From the NCBI GenBank assembly GCA_030248215.1, contig JASANG010002137.1:1-64000 (forward strand): a DNA stretch of 64,000 bases, written 5' to 3'. A model generated the notes under the pieces. It saw nothing but the letters and a program-made list of their open reading frames with translations. It ran no database searches and was not told the DNA's origin. The DNA comes from Enoplolaimus lenunculus (taxonomy: Eukaryota > Nematoda > Enoplea > Enoplida > Thoracostomopsidae). How positions within the stretch are numbered: position 1 is the first letter of the stretch; each line of letters begins with the position of its first letter. Shown piece after piece: positions 48,604-60,900 of this stretch. The translations under genes and the position numbers were made by a program.

Positions 48604-51030
48604 GTGTTACGAAACCCAAACATGGAGAATATTACTAGGAACATAGCGCAGCTAGATGCTGTTGTGAAAGATCTTGCTAATCGTGTAGATGATGGCTTGA
48701 GAGGATTAAGTGACGATTTTGATTTAATATCCCAACGTGTAAGATTGGGTACTGAACCTGATTTATCAATTACATTTTTTCGGGGAGATTTAACCGGGTC
48801 TGATTTTAAAAGTTGGATTGATACTTTCAATACTTATTGTAATGCCCGTTTAATTGATGATGACATGAAACTTAAGGTGTTGCCTGCCTATTTAAAAGAT
48901 CGTGCTAAGGATGCATATGAGCGAGTACCTGAACACTCTAAGCGCCGTTTTACTGATTTAGTACCGGCTTTAGAGGCCCAATTGACCACACCTGAGTGGA
49001 CTATGTACCATGAAGCAGCGCTTGAGCAGCGACATCAGCTGCCTGGTGAAAGTGTTGCAGCTTATTTAAAGGCTATTAAGAATGCTTGTAAAAGTGTTTA
49101 TCCTAATTTGGACAACGCCGCGTTTGACCGTAGAGTTATACATAGATTTTTCGGCGGTTTACTTCCAACTGAAGCTAAGCTAGAAGTTTTTCGGGATATG
49201 CCAAAAACGCTTAAGGAAGCGGAGGACTTAGCTCAGCGCCTAGATATGCAGTCTTTACTCTGTGGAAAACCGACAGGCGTTGATCCTTTGAACATGTCCG
49301 TGCCTGCTCCCAAGCAGACTTTGCATACGCTCGCTCGGGGAGTCCAGCTGCTTGCAAATAATCAAAAGCAGCTTATACAGAACATGCGCAGAAACCCCTT
49401 TAGGAATCCTGAGCCACGGAACAGACCCCAACCTTCTAACGGATACCGAGGTCCACCAAATAGAGGCCCACCAAATCGAAACTTTCAAAATGCACGTCCC
49501 GATTTGGCTCAAAATTTTTCCCCTCGCGGTCCGAAGTGTTATAATTGTGGGAAAGTTGGACATTTAGCAATGGCCTGTTTGTTACGTAACGGAAATTTTT
49601 CTCGGAATAACAGACTCCAAACTCAAAATAATTTTGGACGGTCAACTTATCGACCAAACTTTCTAACATCGAATTTTAATCGGCCTACGCGGCCTAATAT
49701 CCCAAATTTACCAACTTTACCACCAGTCCCGGCTGACAAAGCCGTTGTAGCTACTACTCTAGTATCTAATGATACAAAAGCTGTTAATTCTGGATGCGAT
49801 TCTAAGCAAGAAATTGATCGTCTTAAGAAAGAGCTTGCTACTTTGCGCAGTCAAAATGCCCTCTTAGTGGAAAAATCGTTTCCCAATTTTGTCGGGGATA
49901 TCCAGGCTACACATCATGTTGCTAAATTTACCCAAACTGAACCTGCTTCTTTAAATTTGAATGAAGCTGTTACAGAGAAACCACCGGTTCGAAGTAACTG
50001 TCTCAGACGATCGAGTAGGTGCAAAGTTCCTCCCATTAAGCCATGGAATATTTTACTTTGTTGTGTGATTGCACTCATATTTAGTTCAACGTGTCGTGTT
50101 GATTCTAGTTTAACGCAAACATTACATCAATTACAACCAAAGATTTTTCCTTCTGTTGGGGTTGGTCTTATACCTGAGGGTCTAGTGTTAACCGCAAGTG
50201 AATCCATTGACCTGCCTGTAGTAGTGCATGCTGGACAAGACCGAATTAAGCCATGCTCTCCTCTTGTTTTTCAAGGTGGTACACCTACTTTTTGTAATTG
50301 CACTGGTCAACAGCGTTTATTTAACATGATTAAGAAACAGGCACTTTCGGATTTGGCTAATAACTATGAGGATACCGTCGACCCTGCATTTTATGAAGAG
50401 CTAATAAGAGACATCTGTGAGAAAAAGCCATTCATTTGTAGTTTTGTTACTTCGGGTCGTAATCGCCGCTTTGTCCCCCTACTGTTGACTGGCTTGACTT
50501 CGATCATGGGCACCGGACTGGGAATTGCCAATAGTATTAAGTTGTCACATTTGGAACCGAAAATTTTGGCCCTCCAGGAAAGTGTCCGACTTTTGAATGA
50601 CGAAATCACTGAAAATTCGCAGGCAATCTATAAACTGAATATTAACCAACAGCGAGTTTTTGATATAACCCATGAGATACAGAAGTATGTAGAACAAACC
50701 CGAATTACAATGACATGCAGTTTAACAGAATCGGTAACGATTTCGCATTTTATTTCTCAATCAAATCAGTTTATAAATGAAGTACGTAAAGTGGTGGATG
50801 CATTAGTTCTTGCTAGTGATAGTGGCCGCTTATCTGTTGCGATTTTGTCTGCCTCTCAAATTAAGAAAATTGTTGATATTCGAAAAACTAAATTTGGAAT
50901 AATTTTTCAAATTTCCCTAAAAAGAATTATTTTTATTGTTATTGTTATTAATAAGAATAATGATAATAAAATTATCGGAATGCAACTGCCATTACTATGT
51001 GTGCTGGAGGCAGCGCTGTTGTACCCGTAA
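48604..51030 (+). CDS. Gag-like and envelope-like frame of the LTR element
   Basis: An open frame of 808 codons. About residues 55–235 resemble a retrotransposon capsid (pattern F-x-G-x2-…-W-x4-Y, then R-F-x-G-L). A CCHC knuckle CYNCGKVGHLAMAC lies near 310–325. The later part has a hydrophobic segment (ILLCCVIALIF), Cys-rich ectodomain-like sequence, a basic RNRR followed by a Gly-rich hydrophobic stretch, and a heptad-rich helix, the layout of class I fusion-type envelope proteins. Treated as part of an incomplete element; no activity is inferred. Confidence 0.65.
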   Translation: MLRNPNMENITRNIAQLDAVVKDLANRVDDGLRGLSDDFDLISQRVRLGTEPDLSITFFRGDLTGSDFKSWIDTFNTYCNARLIDDDMKLKVLPAYLKDRAKDAYERVPEHSKRRFTDLVPALEAQLTTPEWTMYHEAALEQRHQLPGESVAAYLKAIKNACKSVYPNLDNAAFDRRVIHRFFGGLLPTEAKLEVFRDMPKTLKEAEDLAQRLDMQSLLCGKPTGVDPLNMSVPAPKQTLHTLARGVQLLANNQKQLIQNMRRNPFRNPEPRNRPQPSNGYRGPPNRGPPNRNFQNARPDLAQNFSPRGPKCYNCGKVGHLAMACLLRNGNFSRNNRLQTQNNFGRSTYRPNFLTSNFNRPTRPNIPNLPTLPPVPADKAVVATTLVSNDTKAVNSGCDSKQEIDRLKKELATLRSQNALLVEKSFPNFVGDIQATHHVAKFTQTEPASLNLNEAVTEKPPVRSNCLRRSSRCKVPPIKPWNILLCCVIALIFSSTCRVDSSLTQTLHQLQPKIFPSVGVGLIPEGLVLTASESIDLPVVVHAGQDRIKPCSPLVFQGGTPTFCNCTGQQRLFNMIKKQALSDLANNYEDTVDPAFYEELIRDICEKKPFICSFVTSGRNRRFVPLLLTGLTSIMGTGLGIANSIKLSHLEPKILALQESVRLLNDEITENSQAIYKLNINQQRVFDITHEIQKYVEQTRITMTCSLTESVTISHFISQSNQFINEVRKVVDALVLASDSGRLSVAILSASQIKKIVDIRKTKFGIIFQISLKRIIFIVIVINKNNDNKIIGMQLPLLCVLEAALLYP

Positions 51031-52030
51031 GGGACCCATAGTCGTCAAGTTCGATTATTATTATTAATAATATCATTACTAATATTATTATAATTAACAT
51101 CATCGGCTTCAACTAAGTGTTATGGTTGCTGGTTTCACCCGAAGGAAGCCTTAGTCATCATATGGCAAATTAGTAACACTACGAGTGCAGTGGGCTCATA
51201 AATATTTTCTGTGATTTCAGTCGTAAATTCAGTTGAACCATTTACCCGTAAGGGGGCTGTACATATTTCAACTGTATTTGTTATACGTTACTACTTTTGT
51301 TTTTGCATTTGCAGGTAATTGTTTTAGCTTTATAATGGAGCAACAGCTGATATACAATGGTCAAAGAATGATACGACAAAGAGATATTGACGAACATAGA
51401 CACCATGGTAAGGGATTCGTATGGTGTTTGGATTAATTGTTCTGATTAGCGAGATCGAAAAAGTTGTTGACTTGCAGTGACTGTAGACGTACATTCTCGA
51501 TTATAAGGTGCAAAGCAACTATGTACATATCTGTAACTTATACACAAAAAAAAGAGAAAAAACTTCTTTGGGTGTAAAAAAGTATTTTGGGTTTATTAAT
51601 TTAAAAAATTTAAAAAAAAACCTTTTTATTCATATCTGGTATTTGAACCGTAAGGGAGTCAATTTGTTTACTTACTATTTACTCAATGTACCTCTATGTA
51701 CATGGAGTAACTAATGTTGTACAATTGTAAATTATGTAAAAAACTGAAAAAAATATAAAAAACAATCAATACTAAAAATAATTTTAGTTTGAGCTATTAG
51801 CTAATTTATGGAAATTTTTTAAATATCTAATTGTTGTCGCCGTAAGGCAGCCAATGTATTTTCATTTATCTAACATGATTGTTTACGGACTGTTTCAATC
51901 TTTATTGTATAATCGTTGATGTATTTTAGGCATTTTTATTCAACAGTTAGAGCGTTAGTATATACTTGGATTCGGTGTATAAACAGCGTTATGTTATTTT
52001 TCGAAAACATTGCTTTCCGTAAGGAAGCCA
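51026..52030 (+). other. Repeated GUAA-loop hairpins in the 3' part of the LTR element
   Basis: Short hairpins with a GTAA loop recur: ACCCGTAAGGGAC (~51025), ACCCGTAAGGGGGC (~51244), AACCGTAAGGGAGTC (~51648), CGCCGTAAGGCAGCC (~51839) and TTCCGTAAGGAAGCC (~52014), with a weaker form near 51137. The stem pairs change together (CCC/GGG, GCC/GGC, TTCC/GGAA) while the loop stays GTAA. The 3' flank is often AGCCA-like. They lie downstream of the long frame and upstream of the purine tract. Confidence 0.5.
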
Positions 52031-52327
52031 CTAATTTCTTAAATGCAAAGCTAAGTTTTGTCTATAATTTAATGTTATTGTTGTTGTTGTATTTTTAGGA
52101 ATTCTTATTTTAGGAAGTTCAGTTGATCAACTCTACATTTGAATGGTTAACCGGTTGACGATAGCTATCGAACAACTGACCAATATTTAGTGATGTGGCT
52201 CGAATCATGTCCCTAACACCGTGACTGTGGTTGGTAAGCGTATTTTTAAAGATGTTATTATTGTTTTTTTGTTAGGAAGGAATTTAGGTTAACTCGCAGG
52301 AGCTCGTTTAGAATAAATGGAGGAGAG

Positions 52328-54509
52328 TGTAGCATGACGGTCAGAACTACTGAAGAAGGGGCGTAAATTTTTTTATTTGTTCCCCTACAAAAATATTTTT
52401 TCTCATTTTTAAACTGAACTAGCAGTCATAAAAAATTATGATGCCCCCGGGTTGCTTATATTTACGGCATCCCCTTTACATGCTGCAACCTGAAATTCTA
52501 CATGAGTGTACGTGTGCAATATGTATGTGTTTTTTGTATATGTATATATTGTGCATTCAGAGGTGCGTTTTGGGGTGCATTTTTTGTGTAGTGTAATAAA
52601 TAAAAATACGATTGCGGACCCGGTAATTTCTGAAAGGGGCGTGGGATGCGTATTGGACTGAAAACAGCAGATAGTGAAGAGCGTATGAAGTCAAATGCAG
52701 TTTTTATTAAGTCGTAGTGCAGAATTTTTATTTTGAACCTATTGCTTGGCCGAGTGCCTGAGCGGTCCCCGTAGTTCAGTCGGCTGTGCAATAAATATTG
52801 ATTGCGTGCAATACATGCCCGTCGCTAGACAAACCTTCTGTGGGTTTGGGTTCAAATGAGTCCTGGGAGGGGCATGCATAGATTTCACTTGGCTCATATA
52901 CTTGGCGATCATAACGCTTTAATCCTTTTATATGGATTGTAAAAATTTCTGTGCTGGGGGAGTTAGCCTTTCGCCCATATGTCTTTGTTATGCGGGTTCT
53001 GTGCAAATTGTTTACAATAAGCAGGATTTGATTTTTGCGTTGCTACCTAAAGATTGGGGTGGGAGATATGGTTTTAGTTAGTAATTACTGTGACTGCAGG
53101 ATTTAAAATTATGGCCTCCTTACGGATAGTGATTATAACAGTGTGGATGCTTATATTTGCGCAGAATGAATTTTTTTCTTAAATTACAATCGATTAGCCC
53201 TTTTGAACAATTTTAGAAAATGGTAATTCTTAGAATTTAAACACACTCGAAAGCCCCTGAGAAGTCAAAATAGTGGGTTTTTATGAAATTCAGAGAATTT
53301 ATCGAGGAAAATTTTGTTTTAAAACTAAGGGATTTGGGTCAAAACATAAAATTTTAGAGTTTTTAGGGGTTTTGAAAGTTCAAAAACTGTTCTAAAAACT
53401 TAGGCTCGACGACAAAACAACTTTTTAGTGAATTTTTCGTGAATTTTACTTGCAAAATTTTTGAGAAAGCCTTGGTTAATCACGAGATCAATGGTATGCC
53501 CAGAATCTGTAAAGATACCATAGTTTTTCATCTATTAATTAACCTTTAAAATAGCGGGTATATAAGCGCTTGGCACTAGTGGGGAGAGAAGGTGTTTGGG
53601 GAAGTGCTGTTGGATTGTATAGAGGTTTTACTAGCGCCGGTTTGCTTGACTATCTGTACTTGATTACGCGGCTGTTAAGGTGCACTGGTTTTAATTTTAC
53701 TTGTAAGAGGCGCTTTTGATCCGGCATATTTAGAGAATGGTGTGTGTTTAAGTAATTACTAAGTGATTTGAATTGACGAAACGCGAGTAACGCGTGTGTA
53801 TTTTGTACTGAAATTTTGGGTGCGCGTTTCGAAGCGAAATTTTGGCGTATAGTTAAGCTGTTAAAGCTTGCAACGGTAATTTTTTTGTTGATATACCTAG
53901 AGAGTAGGTATTGCCGAGTGTTTTAATTGTGAGCCGCGCAGATTTTGAGTTGTGTACGAAAAGATCTGGTCCTGTAAAGGTACCATATCTGTCTATTTTA
54001 TATTTAAAGAGAACGGAATCGTGTATTCAAGAGAAATTACGTGATATTGGTCTAGTGCTTGTGTGAAACAAACATACTAATTAATTTCTGGGATCCTGTT
54101 GCTACTTGGCTGAACTAAAAATCTTCTCGAAGTTTCACAGTAACCTGGAAGAAATTTTTGGTGGTAACTGTCCAGGGATTGAAATTGTCGATCAACAGTG
54201 GTTTTATTGATCTGTTAGTAATACAACCTGTAAGGGAATCGTATATTTTCCTTCTATTATTTCATTTTTGGGTGACATTGGTACGTATTAGTTTTGCGTC
54301 AAAACGTTTGCGATATTCATAGAAGTTCTAGAGTGTGTACGTATTCTATTTTGGGCGTGGGAGTATTGACTTTAATTGATTTGTCGCGTGCACTGTGATA
54401 TTTTTTGTGAGAAATATAGCGCTTTCCCTGCTATTGTAGCCACGAACTTAGGAAGGTGTTCCCAGGAGTGCCGACCGAATTGACTTGCAATTAAGTTCGC
54501 TGTGTTACA
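52328..54509 (+). repeat. Right LTR (2182 bp)
   Basis: Near-identical partner of the left LTR, same ends and same length. It is followed directly by the GTAG target duplication and the remainder of the interrupted TTAGGC MITE. Confidence 0.9.
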
Positions 54510-54650
54510 GTAGTATAAGCATACTGCTAAGGCTAAGCGTAAGAATAAACGTTATACCTAAGCCTAAGTAAAATATTTTAGTCTAAAGCTTAATCTTACT
54601 CTATTTTAGTTCGCAGAAAAATGTTCCCCTTCTGATCTTCACATGGGCCA
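54510..54650. mobile_element. Right piece of the TTAGGC-bearing MITE split by the LTR element
   Basis: Continues the MITE from the duplicated GTAG: TATAAGCATACTG, CCTAAGCCTAAG units, TTAGTCTAAAGCTTAATC, then CTGATCTTCACATGGGCC. It matches the reverse-orientation copies at 17962 and 24103. Confidence 0.7.
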
Positions 54651-55122
54651 TTGTAATTCAAAAAGAAATTTATGCACCGAAATTTATAGATCAAACTACA
54701 ACAAGCATATTTACAGCCATTGCAAAATTACCTTGTGAACGTATGGACCCAAAATGGAATGTTTACGCGTCGAGTATTTCTAAAAATATTAGTTTACTGT
54801 TTAGTTTTCTCGCATTTTAATGAAGACAATTGTGGTCAAAAACATGCGCAGTAAAACCTCATCACATCTATCCTAGTTGTTGTGGACCGTATTATATATT
54901 AAAAAGCTGAAGATTTTATAATTTGACAATCTTTAGAGTGAAAAATACCTCCACAGCCCATTCCTGAAAAGCATTATGCAGAACAAACTGTAAATTTAAC
55001 TGCAATATATTTGTATTTCGCACTAACAAATATAACAGTGGCAGATCCAGGATAGTGTTTTGTAGTGTAGGCTGTTTTCTGTTAAAACACAAGCATCGAA
55101 ATAGATATGTTTAAGGAATTAA

Positions 55123-55384
55123 ACCCTATTCACACGTGCAATTTTTGTTGCGATAACATGCAGCTGCAACTTGCACTTGCAAGTTTTATCTAAAATCTCG
55201 TTCGACAAACTTGCAGCTGCAAATAATTCATTAAAAATCATGGATAGGAATGTGTTAACAGCTATGCAAGCTCACTTAATTTATTGCAATCGCTTTCTCA
55301 TTGGCTTATGAGAAAATGCAAGTCCTGCGTTCAATTGGCAGCTGTAAGTTCTGGCAGTAAAATCTTGCACGTGTGAATAGGACT
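55123..55384. mobile_element. piggyBac-like MITE flanked by TTAA
   Basis: A 262-bp element with inverted ends ACCCTATTCACACGTGCAA and TTGCACGTGTGAATAGGACT (complementary with few mismatches), flanked by TTAA on both sides (55119–55122, 55385–55388). The subterminal parts are rich in CAACTTGCA-type motifs. TTAA targets are typical of piggyBac. It is non-coding. Confidence 0.75.
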
Positions 55385-55428
55385 TTAACCGCAGTGTTTT
55401 TACATTTCCATCTATGATTTCTGAATAA

Positions 55429-55725
55429 AGACATATTCACACGTACAAGTTTTTGCTGCAAAAACTTGCACGTGCAACTTGCATGTGCAAATTTGTTCTC
55501 ACAGCAGCCTTGAAGTTCTTGCATTTGCATATTATTCACTGGAATTCATCCTATTGAATTTAATTCGAACCAGTGAACGCAATTGCAAGTCCCTTGAATT
55601 GGTTTCATCTGCAGTTTTATTGGTCACTCGGAATGCTCCTTTGAAAATACTTGCACCTGCGAGTATTTCGTGCAAGTTGCAGCTGCGGGTTCTCGCAGCA
55701 AAAACTTGCAAGTGTGTATGGGGCT
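55429..55725. mobile_element. Second copy of the TTAA-type MITE
   Basis: Begins AGACATATTCACACGTACAA and ends AAACTTGCAAGTGTGTATGG followed by GGC. It shares the CAAGTTTTTGCTGC and AGTTGCAGCTGC phrases with the neighbouring copy 45 bases away. Flanks are decayed (ATAA on the left). Confidence 0.6.
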
Positions 55726-57945
55726 TTACAAATTATGTTTTTAGTTGGTTTGTTTTTAGTGAATAATTATGACGAAGGCGCAAATTTATTTACCTTTATC
55801 AAACGATACACAAAATTGTCTCGACGCCTTTAGTTGCAAAATATCTTTCTATTCCCCCGCATATACAAGTGAATTATAAATGTACACTCGTATACCCGCT
55901 GTTGAACTGGCCCATATTAAATTTAGAAGCCTGTCCACTTTTGACGAAGTTAGAGATTGTCAGGTTAGGCTTAGGCTAAGTTTTAAGCCTGTAGACGTAG
56001 TGGCAGGCCCGAATAATTAAAACATAGACCATTAAACCTATTAAACGTTAAACTTGTGTAGTTTAAGTGATAAACACAAAAAAAGACTTTTAAGTGCATT
56101 TTATTTTAGACAATAATGCAATGATTGATCAGTAAACACGCAAGCGTATCGCACATGCACTGCGACAATGACAAATTTTGCAGTTTTTAAAACCATGAAA
56201 ATATATCTTCATACGTTTTTAATATAGTCATCACTTAAAGAAGTGTTTTTATTACTTTGACAAAATTTTATGTGACATACAGCAGCAGGGGATCGCTTTT
56301 AAGACAAACTCAAACTGGCAAAACAATTTTATCACTTTTCATGGTTGCTACGGACGAATATTGGGAGATACTGCGGCCTTACGTTCGGGATCCATATTCT
56401 CAAGTGTGTGTTGCACCAAAAATCACCATGCTGTGAATGGTTTTGTAAACTTTCGAAAAAGTGAATGATGAGGTTCGAAATTCAGCGCTTTTTTAGCATT
56501 TGAAGTGCCCTCGTTCTGCGCCAATTTTCAGATTCGCAGCTGCATGAGTTCGTCACTTTGAAAATCTAACTGGAGCTGATGAAAGATGTTATTGCGCATT
56601 CGAGAATATGGGTTCTGATAGCAGCCACCGTTGGAATAAACTATACAGTCATTGCGCGTATGAAAATAACTGTTTAAGTGAAAGTAATGACTGATGCTAC
56701 TTTTAAACAACTTCTGCACATTGGGCGAAATTTACGAGGAAAGATAAGCTAACAGTTTTGGTAATACTAGACAACCAAATCTTATTCTGACCAGTGCGTA
56801 GCCAGGAGAGCATCTGAGAGGCTGGACCTCACAATCCATTATTTTATGCTAAAAATATAAGTTACGTATAGCTTCTCGCTCGTTTTGCTCTCGACGTTTC
56901 AAAACTGACAAGCTTTACTGCAATTCTTGAAAGACTGAAACCCTCCCAGTTGACAATCCTGGTTACGCACCTGCATTCAGCATAATAGCGAAAAATTTTC
57001 AATCAAAATATTTAATGCAACTTATCTGTTTCGACAGTACACATATGAGCCTTTTTGTAGTTAACAGGGCTAAATCTACGGATGGGTGGCGGTGTGAGCT
57101 CAAAAACAAATAAAAACTTTTTCACGTGTTTCACATCACTGCCGTAAAATGCCGAATAAATTTTGGTCAGCCTAATTTTTAAATCCTGGTACGATGAACT
57201 AAAAACGTCCGAAAATTTTAAAAACTGACAATGTTCGGTGAAAAGCTTTATGCAATGTTATAACACGTCTTAGAGCTTCAATTTTAGCTAACAACTAACA
57301 CATTGAGCCTGGTAGCGGTGTCAAAATCCCGTCTCAGTTTTAATAGCATGGATATTGTGCACTAATAGCATGTTAGATTATAACTGAGCGTTCTTGTGGG
57401 TGTTTCGATGACCAGTAGGTTATACACAATATACACGGTTTTTATTTGGCTTTTAGCTTGTTAAGGTATTATTGTTTGCAGCGCTCTTTTCAATTGAAAT
57501 AACACTTAAATACATTTTGCAGAAATTTAACGCATTGCCAGATTGCTAGTACATGGTGGCCAAATATTATTGCCAGGGTTATTACAGAATCACAAATTGA
57601 TGTTCCGATTTTTAGCGTCAGATAGAGGCATGTCGGTTGACGATTAAGCTCTTATTTGCTCAGAATTTGTCTCAAATTCGGCCTTGTGTAGAGAAAAGCG
57701 CTGGTTTAAGTAAGGAAATCAAAATTTTCAAGACTTGCTAGTACAGTTTTGACTTTACCGCAGTAAAATAATAGTGAAAACATGAATTCTAGAAGTTTAT
57801 TGTTCTTTGTCACTAGTTTAGTCATTGCAGAGTTTGCATAGCAACAAAAGATGCATATCTTTTTGTAAATCTGAAGAAATTTATAAAAATAATACGCGCG
57901 TATAGTTTCACTAAAATGCGGTTTAAACTGCACAATGAATATGAT
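55726..57945. other. No recognised gene; diverged MITEs
   Basis: Holds a relative of the GGCCCGTATTCTCAAATG family (56388–56615, ends ATATTCTCAAGTG and CGAGAATATGG) and a short element at about 56793–56972 with ends CAGTGCGTAGCCAGGA and CTGGTTACGCACCTG. Nothing coding was recognised. Confidence 0.45.
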
Positions 57946-60900
57946 TTATTTCAAATTTTGCAGCGGATCGCGAGTACCATAATGTGCCCAGTATATGGCG
58001 TTGAACAATAGAAATAAACTAGGAAATGCAATACGAGCGATCTGGTCCACGCGTGCACCTGTGAATTCGGTTCGTCTCCACGGCCCTCGAAAACAGCGTA
58101 ACGCAACATTACTGCAATTACTTCTAATAGAGTGGAAGCGAGTGGAAACGTTTGACAGCAATCTACCGTTAGAAGCTGAGTTACATGCAGTAGAAACGTG
58201 ACCTCGGCGAGTAGGTTCTGAAGCAAACAAAACTTCGCGAAAGGCAAATATTTTACGATTTTGAGTCTCAATCAATGAGAGTCTATGTTCCTCATTAGAA
58301 TCCCTTAGTTGTACATAGAGTTCAATAAATCCTAATTAGATTCTATACAAGACTCACACGGATATGATTATCAATTCAGAACGTACTTGGTGTTAAAAGC
58401 GAGTTGTCTTCGTCATGCGCGTGGTCAATCCTGATTGGTGTACTTTCTGGCACTACACATTGCAGTGTTGACTTGTTACGCTTAGGAGACTCTTCCGTCG
58501 AAACTATTTCAGTCAACCTAAAAGCAAATCATATATATGGTATTATATTCATATTGGTTTGAAACTTAAATTGTATTTTTGGCACGTCATTCTAGGATCG
58601 ACCATTTACATTTCATTGCCATTAAAGTTACAGTTAGTTCATAACAACATTCCAAATCAGAATTTCATAAATGCATCTGCACACGTGCTGCCAAGATAAG
58701 TCAGCCACGCACGTTTTACCTACAAAACGATTAAAACACAGCTTGTATAAAACGATATGCAGCAAAAGGAAGTTGTCATATATTTTAAACAGACTATTTA
58801 CAGTCCAAACATAACGTTTTCAAGAAATTAATTCAATTATCTATAATTACGTAGAATTTTTCATGAAATCTACAATACGTGGCACTTCTGAAAGCAAAAT
58901 TTGGCTCTTGTACAATTTCCCCCATTTATAGTAAACGTGGCATAGTCGACACTTTTAACCTGCAGCCATATGATCATAAAGGTAATTCAAAAAATGTCTA
59001 CACTTTGTAGTGATAAGGATGACACTTCCTTTATCAACTCGTGACACCAATGTGCATAGAAATTTTATGGACAGTAAGCTGTTGAATCAATTCAAATCTA
59101 ATTACAGCCTGGCAGCAAAGCGCACACACACGTTTAAATGTTTCAAAAGAAAAAGAACGTTATTGGCCAAACAAAAATATAACGAAAAGAAATGATAATG
59201 GTTAATACGAGAAGCCAAAAAAGACACGGAACGCTTTTCAAATTACAAAATTTGCGCAAATTAGTTTAACTTTTTAGCTGTTAAAGGGTTTCTAAAGCCC
59301 TGCTTAAGTATGACGTAATACTTAAAATTGTTAACTCGTGACACCTTCTTAATATAAAGTTAAATTAATTCATTTCTCACATCTGGCGTTTATTTGTATT
59401 TACTCAGAAAGTTAAGTATTTTAAACGGTAACTTAAGCAATTTTCAGAAATCCCGATATTGAATGGTACGTTTGGCGTTATGGCGATTCCGGAGATGTGC
59501 AATCCTGTATCAAATTTAGTCCCTCAGAAACTTTTTGTAATAAAATGATAAGGTCCAAATACCTTACAATTTTTCCCTCAAAAATATTTTTAGATTTAAA
59601 ATTATAAGACCTATCTGGCAAGTTTTCGCTGCCATTGACTTCTATAGCATAATTACAGTAAAAATTTGTTTTATAACATTTGCCAGCTCGCCTCGAATCA
59701 TAAGTTTCTGGATCCGTTTCTGTTATTGCTAGCACAGAGGTTAAAGTTATACGGCAAACGTTATTACAAATTAAAAGCTTATTTTTGCGCCGAAAATAGT
59801 GACGTATTTCCTATGGCATCCAATGAAATTTCAGAAACATCTCAAACCTTTGTTAAAACCAATCAGTGCAAGGATCTTCATTGCACGACACAGAAATTTT
59901 CAAGCTGATCAACCAATCATATATGAATATGAACCTTATCGAACAAAATATAAGAAGCGTAAACCTTACAAGAGTATAGAGCTTAGACACGTTTACTATA
60001 AGATTTAAAAGCTTAGGTTTAAACGGCTAAGGCTTAGGCATAGGTAAGCCATTTGCTAAACCTAAGACTAAGCCTAAACCTAAATGTAATTGTGGAATTG
60101 GAAATCTACAAGAACACAATTCATCGATTTTTACCCTGTATTTAAAGACATTTTATGCACAGATGTTGCGTCTTCATATCGACTTCGATGGCCGCGCCGT
60201 TGTGTAGCAGCTTTGTCTACATACCCAACGACAGCAAGCTCAATTAGTGAAAAGAAAATAAATCCTACCATTGCGAAAAGCCAAACGTCAATACCCTGTA
60301 AAAATTAAATTAGCTCATCCTTTTAAATGCCAGCAAAGCTCGCTCTGCGGCAATGTTTTAGGCCCATGTATGGAACAGGGCCGGATCGTTTTCCGCAGGG
60401 GCTATAATAGAGTCAGTTTAAGCTTTAGACTAATTTTTTTGCTTGGGCTTACGCTTAGGCTTAGGCTTAGGAATATGCTTATGCTACTGTTCCGGCCGTG
60501 TTCTGTATATACATTTTAAACATGTGTAGTCCGTATCGAAATATCAGGATAATTTACAGAATGTAAGCCAACAATAGTGTAACGCTTTGAAATTTCGCTA
60601 ATTATTGGAATTTTCAATTGTACTCGTTTAGTGACAATTTTCAAGTCGGCGATTGCTTCAGTTTAAAAAATGAATATTGTTAAAAGATTAACAGCCATAT
60701 GGTAGGGTTAATAACCAAGCATACAGCTGATAATTTTCTAGTGTTGATGCGGAATTTGTCAAGGTAAACGGTCATCATCTTGTTGAGTGTTTTCAAAAAT
60801 GTTTTAAGAATTTTTTTGAGAAATTTCGACATTCAAAACATCCGGCAAAAAATGTACCAGAGTCGGATGCTCATATTCGGTTGGAGCAGAATGCAGACTT

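Larger units (their letters stand above)
46210..54509 (+). mobile_element. LTR retrotransposon with gag-like and envelope-like regions
   Basis: The 8300-bp element is bounded by two direct repeats of equal length (2182 bp) that begin TGTAGCATGACGG and end GTGTTACA. A 4-bp duplication GTAG flanks it. Just inside the left LTR lies a primer-site-like TGGAGGTCCCACCGAGA; just before the right LTR lies a purine tract AAATGGAGGAGAG. The body holds one long frame with a Gag-like region (one CCHC knuckle) and an envelope-like region. I recognised no protease, reverse transcriptase or integrase, so it looks incomplete and non-autonomous. The LTRs differ at only about 14 positions by eye (~0.6%), so the insertion is young. 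Family: Ty3-like or BEL-like is undecided; a 4-bp duplication fits either. Confidence 0.9.

Noticed and set aside
59960-60100. Possible extra exon between M3 and M4 of the ligand-gated channel
   Set aside because: The stretch is a decayed CCTAAG/CTTAGG array, and flanking exon phases already match without it.
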